64,000 nt of DNA from Solibacillus sp. FSL H8-0523. Its GTDB lineage: Bacteria > Bacillota > Bacilli > Bacillales_A > Planococcaceae. A program made the translations under genes and the position numbers. A model generated the notes under the pieces. It made no database searches. It saw only the letters and a program-made list of their open reading frames with translations, and had not been told where the DNA came from. The stretch's first letter is position 1. Every line of letters starts with the position of its first letter. The stretch covers positions 3,596,001 through 3,660,000 of the forward strand of contig NZ_CP150291.1 of NCBI RefSeq assembly GCF_038051985.1. The letters are read 5' to 3'. This document shows positions 36,096-45,140 of this stretch, piece after piece.

Positions 36096-37069
36096 TCCAC
36101 TTCACCTTCCAATATACTCCATGTTAGTTGAATCGTTTGCTTCACTAGCTCACTTACTTCAATCTCATTTTCATGTAATGCCAATAAATAAGCGCCTACC
36201 ATTCCTGGGACACTTGGCTTCATTACGACTAACTCTGGAAATCGCGTTGATATACTCTTTTCAAATACTTGATAAAACAGATGATTTGAAAATAGTCCAC
36301 CATGTAAAACTACTGGCTTTGTACGATCAATTCTTGTATAAGCACTAGCAACTAATTCTAATAATTCTTCTTGAACAGCTTGAACAATTAATTTTGCCAT
36401 TGTATCTTCTTCAAAGGCAGCTAATACAAGCTTGCTGGTAGAAGAAATTGTGGTGACTGGATTCGTGCTACTATATACTTTTGTAATGAGTTGGTCAGGT
36501 GAACGAACATTAAAGTGTGCTAATATTGCTTTTTGAAACGGTTTCAATTCTAGCTGCTTATCATGTGCCTTTAATATCGAACGAATTGCAAGCTTCCCTA
36601 AATGGTAGCCACTTCCTTCATCCCCTAATAAATATCCCCAACCGCCCATTCGAAACGTTTCTTGATTGTGATAGCCAAATAAAATCGTTCCCGTTCCTGC
36701 AATAAGTAATGTACCTTCTTTTCCCCATGTCCCTGATGCTAATGCGGCATGGATGTCACTTTGTACTTTAAGTTTTGATAGAATTGGTGATTGTTGAAAA
36801 GCTTCATATATTTTTTGTTGCTCTCCCGGTCGATCTGCGCCTGCCATTGCAGCAAATATGGTTTTTACATCTGATAATGTAACACCCGTCTTTTTTAACA
36901 ATTGCTCGATTAAATCATTTAAAAGCGTATACAATTGCTGTGGTGAAATTGCGGTTAAATTCCCTGAACTTCCTTTAACTGCAGCAAGTAAATGACCAGT
37001 TCCATCTCCAATTACCGCTGTTGTTTTTGTACCTCCACCATCAATACCAATCCAAAATTTTTTCGACAT
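36092..37069 (-). CDS. BadF/BcrA-type sugar kinase, probable MurNAc/GlcNAc kinase (MurK-like)
   Basis: A 325-residue ASKHA-fold kinase. The phosphate-1 loop WIGIDGGGTKTTAVIGD opens the protein; IAGTGTILFG (phosphate 2), GGWGYLLGDEGSGYHLG and VVLHGGLFSNHLF are the other family landmarks. In Clostridium a relative (MurK) phosphorylates both GlcNAc and MurNAc at C6. Directly before murQ, the likely task here is to make MurNAc 6-phosphate from sugar brought in unphosphorylated by the ABC permeases. The ATG at 37069 is preferred (aaggtg six bases upstream) over the GTG nine bases earlier. Confidence 0.85.
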   Translation of the reverse strand: MSKKFWIGIDGGGTKTTAVIGDGTGHLLAAVKGSSGNLTAISPQQLYTLLNDLIEQLLKKTGVTLSDVKTIFAAMAGADRPGEQQKIYEAFQQSPILSKLKVQSDIHAALASGTWGKEGTLLIAGTGTILFGYHNQETFRMGGWGYLLGDEGSGYHLGKLAIRSILKAHDKQLELKPFQKAILAHFNVRSPDQLITKVYSSTNPVTTISSTSKLVLAAFEEDTMAKLIVQAVQEELLELVASAYTRIDRTKPVVLHGGLFSNHLFYQVFEKSISTRFPELVVMKPSVPGMVGAYLLALHENEIEVSELVKQTIQLTWSILEGEVE

Positions 37070-37083
37070 TTTGATCACCTTAT

Positions 37084-38115
37084 CTATTCATTTTCAAGTG
37101 CGATTAAATTATGCACAATTCGTCGAAAGCGTTGAATTTCACAACTACGTCCTAAATGAACACGGTTTGTTAATAAAATAATTGCTAGTTGCTTTTCCTC
37201 AGATATCCAAAGTGACGTACCCGTAAAACCGGTATGTCCAAAACCATCCCGTAAATATTGACCAGAAAATGAAGGCTGAGAATACAATTGCCAACCTAAT
37301 CCACGCTGATCTTCATGCTGCTTTGTAAAACTCTGCTTCGCTAAATGCTTTGTTTGCTCTTGGAAAATCGAATGGCCATTCTTCATAAATGCCTGAGCAA
37401 ATTTCACTAAATCTTCAGCAGTTGAAAACAATCCTGCATGACCACTTACACCACCAAAATGATGGGCATTTTCATCGTGGACTTCTCCCCATTGATGTTG
37501 CTTTAGATAATCGCGGTATTCCGTTGCCGCTATTTTCCCTTGCAATTCAGCGGGCGGATTAAATTGCGTATGTTGCATACCGAGTGGCTGAAAAATATTC
37601 TTTTCCGCGTAATCTGCTAGTGAAGCATTCGCTACCTTTTCTATTAATATTCCTAGTAAAATATAGTTGATATCACTATAAATAACTTTCTTATTTATGG
37701 CATTTCGGTGTGTCAGTTGCGCAATATACTCGACGACCTCCGTGTATGCTATTTGCTTCTTATAAAATTTAATTCCCTCTTGAAACCCACTCGTATGCGT
37801 TAAGAGATGATGAATCTTAACTTCTTCATGCTGCTGTTTCAAACTCGGGAAATAATCGCTGATGGCATCGTCTAAATCTAGTTGTCCTCGCTCAAGCAAT
37901 AATAATACCGAGCTTGTCGTTGCTACTATTTTTGTCAACGAAGCGCAATCAAATATCGTTTGCTCCGTCATTGGAATATGCTGCGCCGTGTGAGCCATGC
38001 CAAATGCTTTGCAATACAGTAAGTCTTTTGCATTTGCAACAGCTAGCACTGCACCTGGTAATTCTTTATTTTGAATCACTGTGTCAATAAATTGCGCTAC
38101 TCGAGAAAATGGCAT
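37084..38115 (-). CDS. Beta-lactamase-family serine hydrolase (YbbE-like)
   Basis: A 343-residue class C-type penicillin-binding fold. The nucleophile motif CASLTK (Ser59), the tyrosine motif YSDIN and the HTG-type third motif (GFGHTGFTGTSLW) are present. There is no signal peptide when the ATG at 38115 is used. That ATG is chosen because aggagg is seven bases before it; upstream residues belong to a frame overlapping the permease gene. In B. subtilis a relative (ybbE) sits in the murQ operon, so a role in trimming muropeptides or D-amino-acid compounds is likely. Real beta-lactamase activity is not implied. Confidence 0.82.
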   Translation of the reverse strand: MPFSRVAQFIDTVIQNKELPGAVLAVANAKDLLYCKAFGMAHTAQHIPMTEQTIFDCASLTKIVATTSSVLLLLERGQLDLDDAISDYFPSLKQQHEEVKIHHLLTHTSGFQEGIKFYKKQIAYTEVVEYIAQLTHRNAINKKVIYSDINYILLGILIEKVANASLADYAEKNIFQPLGMQHTQFNPPAELQGKIAATEYRDYLKQHQWGEVHDENAHHFGGVSGHAGLFSTAEDLVKFAQAFMKNGHSIFQEQTKHLAKQSFTKQHEDQRGLGWQLYSQPSFSGQYLRDGFGHTGFTGTSLWISEEKQLAIILLTNRVHLGRSCEIQRFRRIVHNLIALENE

Positions 38116-38126
38116 CATCATTCCTC

Positions 38127-38951
38127 CTATTTGATTGCACCTTCTGTCATACCTTTTACGATATGGCGTTGGAAAATCGAATAAAAAATAACCACCGGAA
38201 TGACAGCAATACATAACCCCGCAAATAATACGCCCCAAGCACTATCATATTGCGCATCAATTTTCAGCAAATTCATCGCAACGCCTAATGTATTTTTACT
38301 TTCTGTTTGCAATAAAATTAGCGCCATGAAAAATTCATTCCAATAAGAAATGGCATTCAAAATAGTCACAGTAATAATTCCTGTTTTCAGAAGAGGCGTT
38401 ACAATTTTCAGTAATATTCCATACGGACTCATTCCATCAACGACTGCCGCTTCTTCTAACTCTTTTGGGATATTGCCGATAAATCCAACTAAAATAAAAA
38501 TCGTAAATGGAACATGCGATATTGCATAAACAAGGGATAATGCCCACAAATTATCAAGTAAATTAAATTTCATTAATAAGAAAAATAATGGAATCCACCC
38601 TAATACAGATGGAATCATCATTGAAGCTAAATAAACATTCACTAACACTTCACCAAATTTTGATCGAACACGTTCTAATGCATATGCCGTTGGTATCGAT
38701 AATAAGAGCGTTAAAAATGAACCTAGAACCGTTACAAAAATGCTATTTAAAAATGCACGTCCGATGTTATAGTCATTCCATGCTCGCTCAAAATTTGAAA
38801 AACTGAAATTTGTCGGCAATGCCCACGGTGAAGTGAAAATTTCTGCATTTGATTTAAACGCACCCATAAACATCCATACTAATGGGAAAATCACAATAAA
38901 TGCCCATAAAATTAACGGGATGCGCACTAAAATTTGTGAAACTATTTTCAT
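38127..38951 (-). CDS. Carbohydrate ABC transporter permease (MalG type)
   Basis: A 274-residue permease of the CUT1 family with six membrane helices. PLVWMFMGAFKSNAEIFTSP after helix 1, STPTAYALERV-like SIPTAYALERVRSKFG, and the EAA loop EEAAVVDGMSPYGILLKIVTP, which contacts the ATPase, identify it as the MalG-type partner. It ends in FQRHIVKGMTEGAIK, the usual C-terminus. It follows the other permease by 13 bases. The operon has no ATPase, so a shared MsmX-type ATPase elsewhere must energise it. Confidence 0.92.
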   Translation of the reverse strand: MKIVSQILVRIPLILWAFIVIFPLVWMFMGAFKSNAEIFTSPWALPTNFSFSNFERAWNDYNIGRAFLNSIFVTVLGSFLTLLLSIPTAYALERVRSKFGEVLVNVYLASMMIPSVLGWIPLFFLLMKFNLLDNLWALSLVYAISHVPFTIFILVGFIGNIPKELEEAAVVDGMSPYGILLKIVTPLLKTGIITVTILNAISYWNEFFMALILLQTESKNTLGVAMNLLKIDAQYDSAWGVLFAGLCIAVIPVVIFYSIFQRHIVKGMTEGAIK

Positions 38952-38964
38952 CTAATCTCCCCCG

Positions 38965-39858
38965 TTAATATTCGACTTTTTCTTTTTTCAAAATGAATTG
39001 TGAAATTAAAACGGTAACGAGCGATACAACTAAAATCAACACACCAATCGCTGCACCATAACCAAATTGAAAATCTTCAAAAGCACGCTGGTATAAATAC
39101 GAGCCCATCACTTCCGAAGAACTTCCCGGTCCACCGCCGGTCATTACTTGCACAAGCACAAATGAACCATTAAGTGATGTAATGATAATATAAAGAATAG
39201 AGGTTTTTATTTGTGGCCAGACTAAAGGAACTGTAATATTCCAAAACTGTTGCCACTCCGATGCACCATCAATTTCAGCAGCTTCATATAAGCTTTTTGG
39301 CACATTCGAAATCCCCCCCATAATAAGTAACATAAATAAGCCAATCCCTGCCCAAATTGCAGGTATCGCAATACTTGGTAACACCCATGTTTTATCGCCT
39401 AACCATGGACGTGCCCATTCCGTTAAACCAACTTGATTTAATAAACTATTGACGATTCCCATATTTGGATCGTAAATGAACTGCCATAAAATACCGATAA
39501 CTACGACCGACATAATATTTGGAAAGAAAAATACGATTCGATAAAATGGCGCCTCTTTAATACGAAGCTGTGTTAAAGCTACTGCAAAAAATAATGCAAG
39601 CGTCATAATTCCAATGACTTTCACAAATACGAAGAAAAAGTCATTGATTATTGCTTTTTTTATAATCGAATCATTCCATAAACGAATATAGTTATCTAAA
39701 CCAATAAATGTTTTGTTTGCACTCGTTCCAGACCAATCAAAAAATGAGTAATACAAGCCCCCTAGCATGGGATAGATTGTAAAAATTAAAAATAAAAGAA
39801 ACGTTGGTAGTAAACAAAATGCTAAAAATAAATATTTACTTTTAGAAGAAAAGGCCAT
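38965..39858 (-). CDS. Carbohydrate ABC transporter permease (MalF type)
   Basis: A 297-residue CUT1-family permease with six helices. FTIYPMLGGLYYSFFDWSG and GLDNYIRLWND near the N-terminus and the EAA loop YEAAEIDGASEWQQFWNITVP are typical of MalF-like subunits. It is separated from the binding-protein gene by about 100 bases that contain a perfect inverted repeat (39887-39921). The ribosome site is gaaaggag. Confidence 0.92.
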   Translation of the reverse strand: MAFSSKSKYLFLAFCLLPTFLLFLIFTIYPMLGGLYYSFFDWSGTSANKTFIGLDNYIRLWNDSIIKKAIINDFFFVFVKVIGIMTLALFFAVALTQLRIKEAPFYRIVFFFPNIMSVVVIGILWQFIYDPNMGIVNSLLNQVGLTEWARPWLGDKTWVLPSIAIPAIWAGIGLFMLLIMGGISNVPKSLYEAAEIDGASEWQQFWNITVPLVWPQIKTSILYIIITSLNGSFVLVQVMTGGGPGSSSEVMGSYLYQRAFEDFQFGYGAAIGVLILVVSLVTVLISQFILKKEKVEY

Positions 39859-39886
39859 CGTACATTTCTCCTTTCTCTCTTTATTA

Positions 39887-39921
39887 AATAAGGTTGCTAA
39901 AAAGCTTTTAGCAACCTTATT
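39887..39921 (-). terminator. Intra-operon hairpin after the binding-protein gene
   Basis: AATAAGGTTGCTAAAA pairs perfectly with TTTTAGCAACCTTATT around three bases. There is only a weak T-rich stretch on the minus-strand 3' side, so it may be a partial terminator or an mRNA-stabilising stem that raises binding-protein levels over permease levels. Confidence 0.65.
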
Positions 39922-39958
39922 TCTTTATTGTCACATCATGTTCTTTGTGACGAACCTA

Positions 39959-41359
39959 TTATTTTCTTAATTCCTCTGATTTTTTCACCATTTTGTCTAC
40001 AAATTCTTGAGCAGTAATATCTCCCATTAAAATATCGATAATTAATAATTTGATTTCAGTTGTAATTTCAACTGCAATTTTTTGTTCTTCAGCGTTTGGT
40101 GTATGGCGTTTATACATTTGAACAGCGTCAGGGTTATTGATCATGTCATTAACACCCTTTAAGAAATCTGGTACGTTTGTAGTTGCTGACAAATCAACAT
40201 TTTTCATGTTCATAATCGCACCTGTTGAAGCTGCAAATGCCTGTGCATATTCTTCTGTAAAGATAAACTCTAAAAATGCCTTCGCTGCCTCTGGGTTTTT
40301 CGCTTTTTCAGCAATCGCAATTGTACGAATATCTGGTACAAGCGTTAATGGCTCACCAGGGTCATTCATCGGTGTTGGCGTGAAGCCAAATTCAAACGTA
40401 TCTGGCGTATCATTTTTCATTTCATTCGGTAACCAGAACCCTACCGGAATGTACGCATTTTTATGCATTAGGAAGTTCATTTGTGATTGTGTATGATTGT
40501 AAGCTGCAAAGCCACTATCCACGACTTGTGCCTGTGCTAATTTTTCTACCTTTTTGAATACTTCAAGTGTTTCTGGCTTTTTCCAAGCCTCTACTACACC
40601 ATTATTTAAATCATTTAATAATTCTTCCCCACCAGCTGCAGCAAACGCTGGATTTAACACACCACGCTCGAAATACTGTGCATGTTGTCCAGTTGTAATA
40701 AACGGTGCAATGTTCGCATCAGCTTTAATTTTTTCCATTGAACTTAACCAGCTATCGAAGTCTGTCGGAACTTCCCAACCATTTTCTGTAAACCACTTAT
40801 TGTCATACCATGTTCCCCATGTATCGAATACTAATGGCAAACTATAAATTTTCCCACCATCGATTTCTTCTGCTGGTGAGATGAAGCTATCTAATAGCGC
40901 TGTACCATCCTCAAGTTTAATTGATTTGGCAAATTCACTAATATCCATTAATTGCCCTTCCGCAATCATTTGTGTTTCACTTGCTCCTGCACCATCGATA
41001 TAGACTAAATCAGGTGGTGTGTTTGAAATCCAACGTGTGTTCATTTCTGTATTGATATTTGGACCAGCATGTTCGACAATTTCTAAATCAGGATGTTGGT
41101 TTTTAAAATCACCAATGACCTGCTTCCACCATTCATCACCGTATCCTCCAACAAAGTATTGGATTTCGAGTGTGCCGGACAAACCATCTCCTGTATTTTC
41201 TGTAGCAGTATTATCCGATGGCGTTGTAGATTGTTCTTTGCCGCTATCCCCATCTGTATTACTACTTGATTCTTCTTCATTACAAGCAACAAGTAATAGC
41301 ATTAACCCCATTAATGCTACTAAAAACCAATTTTGCTTTCTGCCCTTTTTAAAAAACAT
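39959..41359 (-). CDS. Sugar-binding lipoprotein of an ABC importer
   Basis: A 466-residue family-1 extracellular binding protein. The lipobox LLLVAC puts the lipid at Cys26; an acidic Ser/Thr-rich linker precedes the domain. Recognisable parts are TLEIQYFVGGYGDEWWKQV, QHPDLEIVEHAG, DLVYIDGAGASETQMIAEG and the C-terminal AKAFLEFIFTEEYAQAF. With MurQ, a kinase and a muropeptide-type hydrolase in the operon, the ligand is probably MurNAc or a MurNAc-containing muropeptide; this is inference. The ATG at 41359 has aaagggg eight bases upstream. Confidence 0.88.
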   Translation of the reverse strand: MFFKKGRKQNWFLVALMGLMLLLVACNEEESSSNTDGDSGKEQSTTPSDNTATENTGDGLSGTLEIQYFVGGYGDEWWKQVIGDFKNQHPDLEIVEHAGPNINTEMNTRWISNTPPDLVYIDGAGASETQMIAEGQLMDISEFAKSIKLEDGTALLDSFISPAEEIDGGKIYSLPLVFDTWGTWYDNKWFTENGWEVPTDFDSWLSSMEKIKADANIAPFITTGQHAQYFERGVLNPAFAAAGGEELLNDLNNGVVEAWKKPETLEVFKKVEKLAQAQVVDSGFAAYNHTQSQMNFLMHKNAYIPVGFWLPNEMKNDTPDTFEFGFTPTPMNDPGEPLTLVPDIRTIAIAEKAKNPEAAKAFLEFIFTEEYAQAFAASTGAIMNMKNVDLSATTNVPDFLKGVNDMINNPDAVQMYKRHTPNAEEQKIAVEITTEIKLLIIDILMGDITAQEFVDKMVKKSEELRK

Positions 41360-41422
41360 GCAAAACACCCCTTTATTTTAATTATGTTAACTATATGAAT
41401 ATAGCTATCACCAAGACTACTA

Positions 41423-42262
41423 TTAAAAACTGTTAATTACCTCTAGCGTTCTATTTAATGCGACTACCGATTTATCGTAATCTAGCGTTGCGATGCCTGT
41501 ATATAAAATATCAATTAGCGTTAACTGCGCAATGCGAGAGGAAGTGGCCGAACTCCTAATATCTGCTTCATAAGAAACGATGTACAGTGCGTAATGTCCT
41601 AAGCTTTGCACTGTATTTCGTTTATTTTGTGTCATCGTAATAATCGTTGCCTTATTCTGTTTAGCTACTGAAAGTGCATTAATAATTTCTTTCGTTTCAC
41701 CTGAATATGAAATTGCAAATAGAACATCTTCACTTGTTAAATGTGTGGCAGCAATAAGTTGGCCATGACTATCAAAAATAGTTTCGCAATTTTTATTTAT
41801 TCGCTTTAGTTTATGCTCAAAATCCTGTGCTACTATTGCTGAAGCGCCGATTCCAATAAAAATGATCTTTTTTGCATTATTCATTTGATGCATAATTTTT
41901 TCTAATTCTCTCTCATCGTTAATCATTAATGTTCTTTGGATTGCCTCGATATTATGCGTTTCAATTGTTTGAACCATTTGTAATATTGTTGAATCCTTTT
42001 TTAATTCAAAATTATAGCTTTTCTGAACTGTAATAGTAGATGCGGTTGCAATACTTAGCTTTAAATCTTTAAAGCCAGAAAAGTTCAAAGCTCTACACAT
42101 CCGTATAATCGTTGCTTCACTTGTTTTAGCCCTTTCTGCAAGTACCGCAATTGGCATACGAATTACATCCTCTAAATGTTGTAAAATATATAAAGCTACA
42201 TTCTTCTCAGCAGGTTTTAACAACTCAATCCCCGATCGTATTCTTTCAATCCCGTTTTCCAA
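41423..42262 (-). CDS. MurR/RpiR-family transcriptional regulator
   Basis: A 279-residue regulator. Residues 1-77 form an RpiR-type helix-turn-helix (VLAERAKTSEATIIRMCRALNFSGFKDLKLSI); a SIS domain (about 125-260; FIGIGASAIVAQDFEHKL, LFAISYSGETKEII) would bind a sugar phosphate. As the first gene of the MurNAc operon it is the likely local switch, responding to MurNAc 6-phosphate as MurR does in other bacteria. It starts with TTG; the ribosome site (gtagg) is weak, which suggests low expression. Confidence 0.86.
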   Translation of the reverse strand: MENGIERIRSGIELLKPAEKNVALYILQHLEDVIRMPIAVLAERAKTSEATIIRMCRALNFSGFKDLKLSIATASTITVQKSYNFELKKDSTILQMVQTIETHNIEAIQRTLMINDERELEKIMHQMNNAKKIIFIGIGASAIVAQDFEHKLKRINKNCETIFDSHGQLIAATHLTSEDVLFAISYSGETKEIINALSVAKQNKATIITMTQNKRNTVQSLGHYALYIVSYEADIRSSATSSRIAQLTLIDILYTGIATLDYDKSVVALNRTLEVINSF

Positions 42263-42470
42263 GTCTATAACCTACTTTCTAACAAATGTCGTAAAACTTC
42301 TCGTTTTGTACTAAATATATGAAATTTAACTACATAATAAAACTTTTATATACCGACAGTCAAGTTTTTATCTGAATTATCCGAAAATTAAACGTTATAA
42401 ATGATTTATTTATTGATGAATTGACTATTGCTATAATATTGTTGAAATTCATTTAAATGGTGGTGGAATT

Positions 42471-43058
42471 TTGCAGTACGCAATCGTTAGTGACTTACAT
42501 TCACATTACAAAAACACAAAAAAGGTTTTACAGCACATCGAGCAAGTTGCGCCAAATGCTGAAATTATTGGCTTAGGGGATTTATTTGAATGTACGATTG
42601 GCAAAAAGAAAGCGAAGAGTATTCGTAATGCTAAATTAAAGGATGCAGCCATTATTGAAGAAAAATTCATGAACCTGTTAACATTCCCTTCTATTATCGG
42701 AAACCAGGAAGAGCGAATAGCGCTTGTTACAGGCGATTATCGTTTTTTACAATATGAAGAGCGTCGCGAAATCGAACATGCTACGCTCATTCACGGGCAC
42801 CAAATTGAATGGGACAAGACCTATAACCCGACATTTCCAGCGATTAAAACACCCCTTCTATTTTTTGGGCACAGCCATAAAGCTGCGATTTATATTAACG
42901 GTCAGCGTCAGCCAGTACCTTATAATATCCCGCTTGCGATTGGGCGTAATCCATATCAAATCAATGTGGGTGCAGTTGTCGATAACAAAGAGTGGTGCCT
43001 CTATGATAGCGACGCCATGACGGTCACATTTTTACAAGCACCTGAGCAAAAAAATTAA
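42471..43058 (+). CDS. Metallophosphoesterase, 195 aa
   Basis: A small calcineurin-type phosphoesterase. The motifs YAIVSDLHSHYKN (Asp, His), EIIGLGDLFECTIG (Gly-Asp), IIGNQEERIA (Gly-Asn-x-Glu, with the usual His replaced by Gln), LIHGHQ and LFFGHSHKAA (Gly-His-x-His) are present. The replacement in the third motif is a variant seen among small members. It starts at TTG, with ggtggtgg four bases before. It is monocistronic and divergent from the murR operon. Substrate unknown. Confidence 0.82.
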   Translation: MQYAIVSDLHSHYKNTKKVLQHIEQVAPNAEIIGLGDLFECTIGKKKAKSIRNAKLKDAAIIEEKFMNLLTFPSIIGNQEERIALVTGDYRFLQYEERREIEHATLIHGHQIEWDKTYNPTFPAIKTPLLFFGHSHKAAIYINGQRQPVPYNIPLAIGRNPYQINVGAVVDNKEWCLYDSDAMTVTFLQAPEQKN

Positions 43059-43066
43059 ACTAAAAA

Positions 43067-43110
43067 AACGCGAGCAATGAAGGTTTAATTAGACCTTAGT
43101 TACTCGCGTT
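43067..43110. terminator. Bidirectional terminator
   Basis: AACGCGAG pairs with CTCGCGTT with an inner AAGGT/ACCTT stem, between the phosphoesterase gene and the convergent chemoreceptor. Confidence 0.75.
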
Positions 43111-43115
43111 ATCTA

Positions 43116-44864
43116 TTATTTTAAGAATTTTGCTTTTGAGTTGACTAAAATTTCTTGTAAATGTTGTAGCTTCTCAATTACAATTTTAGAAGTTTCCGTT
43201 AAATCTTCTAAATGCTTTTCTGCTAAAGCTTTTTCGCCTGCTGTATGTGCATTTACTGCCTTTTTTGCAATGTCATATACTTTTAAAAACGGTGCTTCTA
43301 GTTCTCGGTAATCTTTTTCCTCGCTCAGTAGCTCGCGGCCCTTCCCGTAATACCACTGTCCTAAGTTTGAATCACGCGGCGCATCTAAATTTAAGCTTGA
43401 GATTTCCTCGAAGCCTAATAATAAGTTGTAGATTTTCCAGCGCCATAACAAATGGTCGGTAATCGCGACTTCAATAATATCCTCTTGAGAAATAATGAAG
43501 TTCTTCGAAATCGTTTCTGAACGGTATCCGTCAATCATTTTACTTAATGTGTAGATTGCTGAACCTGTATCAAATGCGATTTCTTGGCTACGAATTGTGC
43601 TTTCTGTCATGCTGCGGTTACGCTCAGAAATCTCAGAAGCCGATTCCGCCTGATGACGCGTTGTAGAAGCAATTTCTTCAAAGCGTGCACCCTGTGTTTG
43701 TAAGGTTGTGTTTAGTTCAGACAATGTCTTCGTAATTTGAATGACATCCGATACTCCTACGTGTAACTCTTCTGTAGATTGCTTTGTTAAGTTATCGATA
43801 TTTTCCGTGATATGTAATAGCTCTTTAATATCTGAATCGATTAATTGTACCGAACGCTTCGTATCATCCGCTAATTTACGAACCTCTTCTGCTACAACAG
43901 CGAAGCCTTTACCCGCTTCACCTGCACGCGCCGCTTCAATTGATGCATTTAATGCAAGTAAGTTTGTTTGGTCTGCAATGCCTTGAATTAGCTCCATTAC
44001 TTTCGATACACTATGTACACGGTCTACTAAATCTGCTACATTTTGGCGTACTGCTTGTTGCCCATCGTCTGTATTTTGTAAAATCGTTGATACTTGTTGT
44101 AATGACGTTAAGTCATTATTTAATTCCGTTAACGATGCTTGTGTATGCGTTGAAATATCGCCTACTGACGCAGCGATTTCTTCAATACTTGAATCAAGCT
44201 CAAGCATTAAATCACTCGCTAACTTCACATCGTTATGTTGCACTTCTTGGAACTGAATCAGCTCTTTAATTTGATCGAGCTGCGTATTGTATTTAATGAT
44301 TTCTCCAAGGCCATTTACAACTGAACCACCTTGAATTTCAATATACGTTTCTACGATAATTTGTAAATCTAACGTTACTAAGCTGTCGTATGCAAGTAAT
44401 GTATCTAATAACTTTTTGTAGTCGCGCCCACAATGCTTGGCAATTAAGGGAATAATCAACTGATTGATCAATGTATAAGCAGAAATCATCCAGTTTGGTA
44501 ATACGCCAATACGCGCATGTGTGTAGGCAATGCGACGACGTTTAAATACATACTCAATGTTAAGCTCATCTTGGAAAAGACTTGAGAAATGACGATCAAA
44601 TGTCACTTTTAAACGTTCTACACTTGAGTTATCAACAATAATTTTTTTGAATTCTGGAATGGATAATAAACGCGTATAGAAATTATCTAAAATATCATTA
44701 CGGTTATCTGTATAGATTTGATTTAATAGTGAAACCGATTGTCGACGAACAGTACTTAATGCTAAAAAGTCTAGTTTTTCTTTGAATCGCTCATTTGCTT
44801 GAATATCTGACTGTGAAACCTCACCAAAATACTCATAGTTATCAATTTTACTTTTACCAAACAT
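43116..44864 (-). CDS. Globin-coupled chemoreceptor (HemAT-like) with a C-terminal CZB-like domain
   Basis: A 582-residue soluble methyl-accepting protein. Residues 20-185 form a protoglobin sensor with the proximal haem histidine at His116 ([18 protein letters not shown]). A coiled coil and the methyl-accepting signalling domain follow; its tip is [20 protein letters not shown], and there are no membrane helices. Unlike the 430-residue B. subtilis HemAT, it has about 110 further residues resembling a chemoreceptor zinc-binding (CZB) domain: [14 protein letters not shown] and [11 protein letters not shown]. The first His is kept, but the Cys before LGxW is Ser and the later HxxxH is FLKVY. 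It probably senses oxygen for movement. Confidence 0.85.
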   Translation of the reverse strand: MFGKSKIDNYEYFGEVSQSDIQANERFKEKLDFLALSTVRRQSVSLLNQIYTDNRNDILDNFYTRLLSIPEFKKIIVDNSSVERLKVTFDRHFSSLFQDELNIEYVFKRRRIAYTHARIGVLPNWMISAYTLINQLIIPLIAKHCGRDYKKLLDTLLAYDSLVTLDLQIIVETYIEIQGGSVVNGLGEIIKYNTQLDQIKELIQFQEVQHNDVKLASDLMLELDSSIEEIAASVGDISTHTQASLTELNNDLTSLQQVSTILQNTDDGQQAVRQNVADLVDRVHSVSKVMELIQGIADQTNLLALNASIEAARAGEAGKGFAVVAEEVRKLADDTKRSVQLIDSDIKELLHITENIDNLTKQSTEELHVGVSDVIQITKTLSELNTTLQTQGARFEEIASTTRHQAESASEISERNRSMTESTIRSQEIAFDTGSAIYTLSKMIDGYRSETISKNFIISQEDIIEVAITDHLLWRWKIYNLLLGFEEISSLNLDAPRDSNLGQWYYGKGRELLSEEKDYRELEAPFLKVYDIAKKAVNAHTAGEKALAEKHLEDLTETSKIVIEKLQHLQEILVNSKAKFLK

Positions 44865-44974
44865 AAATTTATCCCCTCATTACCCCTGAATTTTCAAGTG
44901 AATTTATTACGGAAAAATTAACCCAAAATCAATTATGCCTCGGCGTAATTGCGTCCAGATTTTTTTCGAGTGTA

Positions 44975-45034
44975 GGCCCACATGATGTAGGTCAGTCAGC
45001 CGTTGTCACATGACGTGACGCTTTTAGGCTGACT
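44975..45034 (+). repeat. Covarying stem-loop repeat, copy B
   Basis: An imperfect hairpin ggccca...taggtc is followed by AGTCAGCC (44994-45001) paired perfectly with GGCTGACT (45027-45034). These arms enclose GTCACATGACGTGAC and end with cgctttta; ttcctctt follows. Same architecture as copies A and C, with different arm sequence. Confidence 0.65.
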
Positions 45035-45082
45035 TCCTCTTTAAAGCTGCTTTAAAAATCTGTGACGTCCGCCGAGGGCTTT

Positions 45083-45140
45083 GGCCAACATGATTGGTCA
45101 CTTAGGCATTGCCATACGGCGCGTCGTTCTTAGCCTAAGT
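45083..45140 (+). repeat. Covarying stem-loop repeat, copy C
   Basis: Preceded by gccgaggg, a hairpin GGCCAA/TTGGTC (45083-45099) is followed by ACTTAGGC (45100-45107) paired perfectly with GCCTAAGT (45133-45140). The loop ends in cgttctta, as in copy A, and tcctct follows, as in copy B. Confidence 0.65.

Noticed and set aside
37084-38238. Long frame of the serine hydrolase starting inside the permease gene
   Set aside because: The first 41 codons overlap the MalG-type permease and the proper ribosome site points to the ATG at 38115.
41391-41404. Palindrome ctatatgaatatag as MurR operator
   Set aside because: Only six-base AT arms, between murR and the binding-protein gene; chance occurrence is likely.
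43116-44864. Idea that the receptor is simply HemAT
   Set aside because: It is about 150 residues longer than HemAT and the extra C-terminus has LGQWYYG-type CZB landmarks, so it is described as a distinct architecture.
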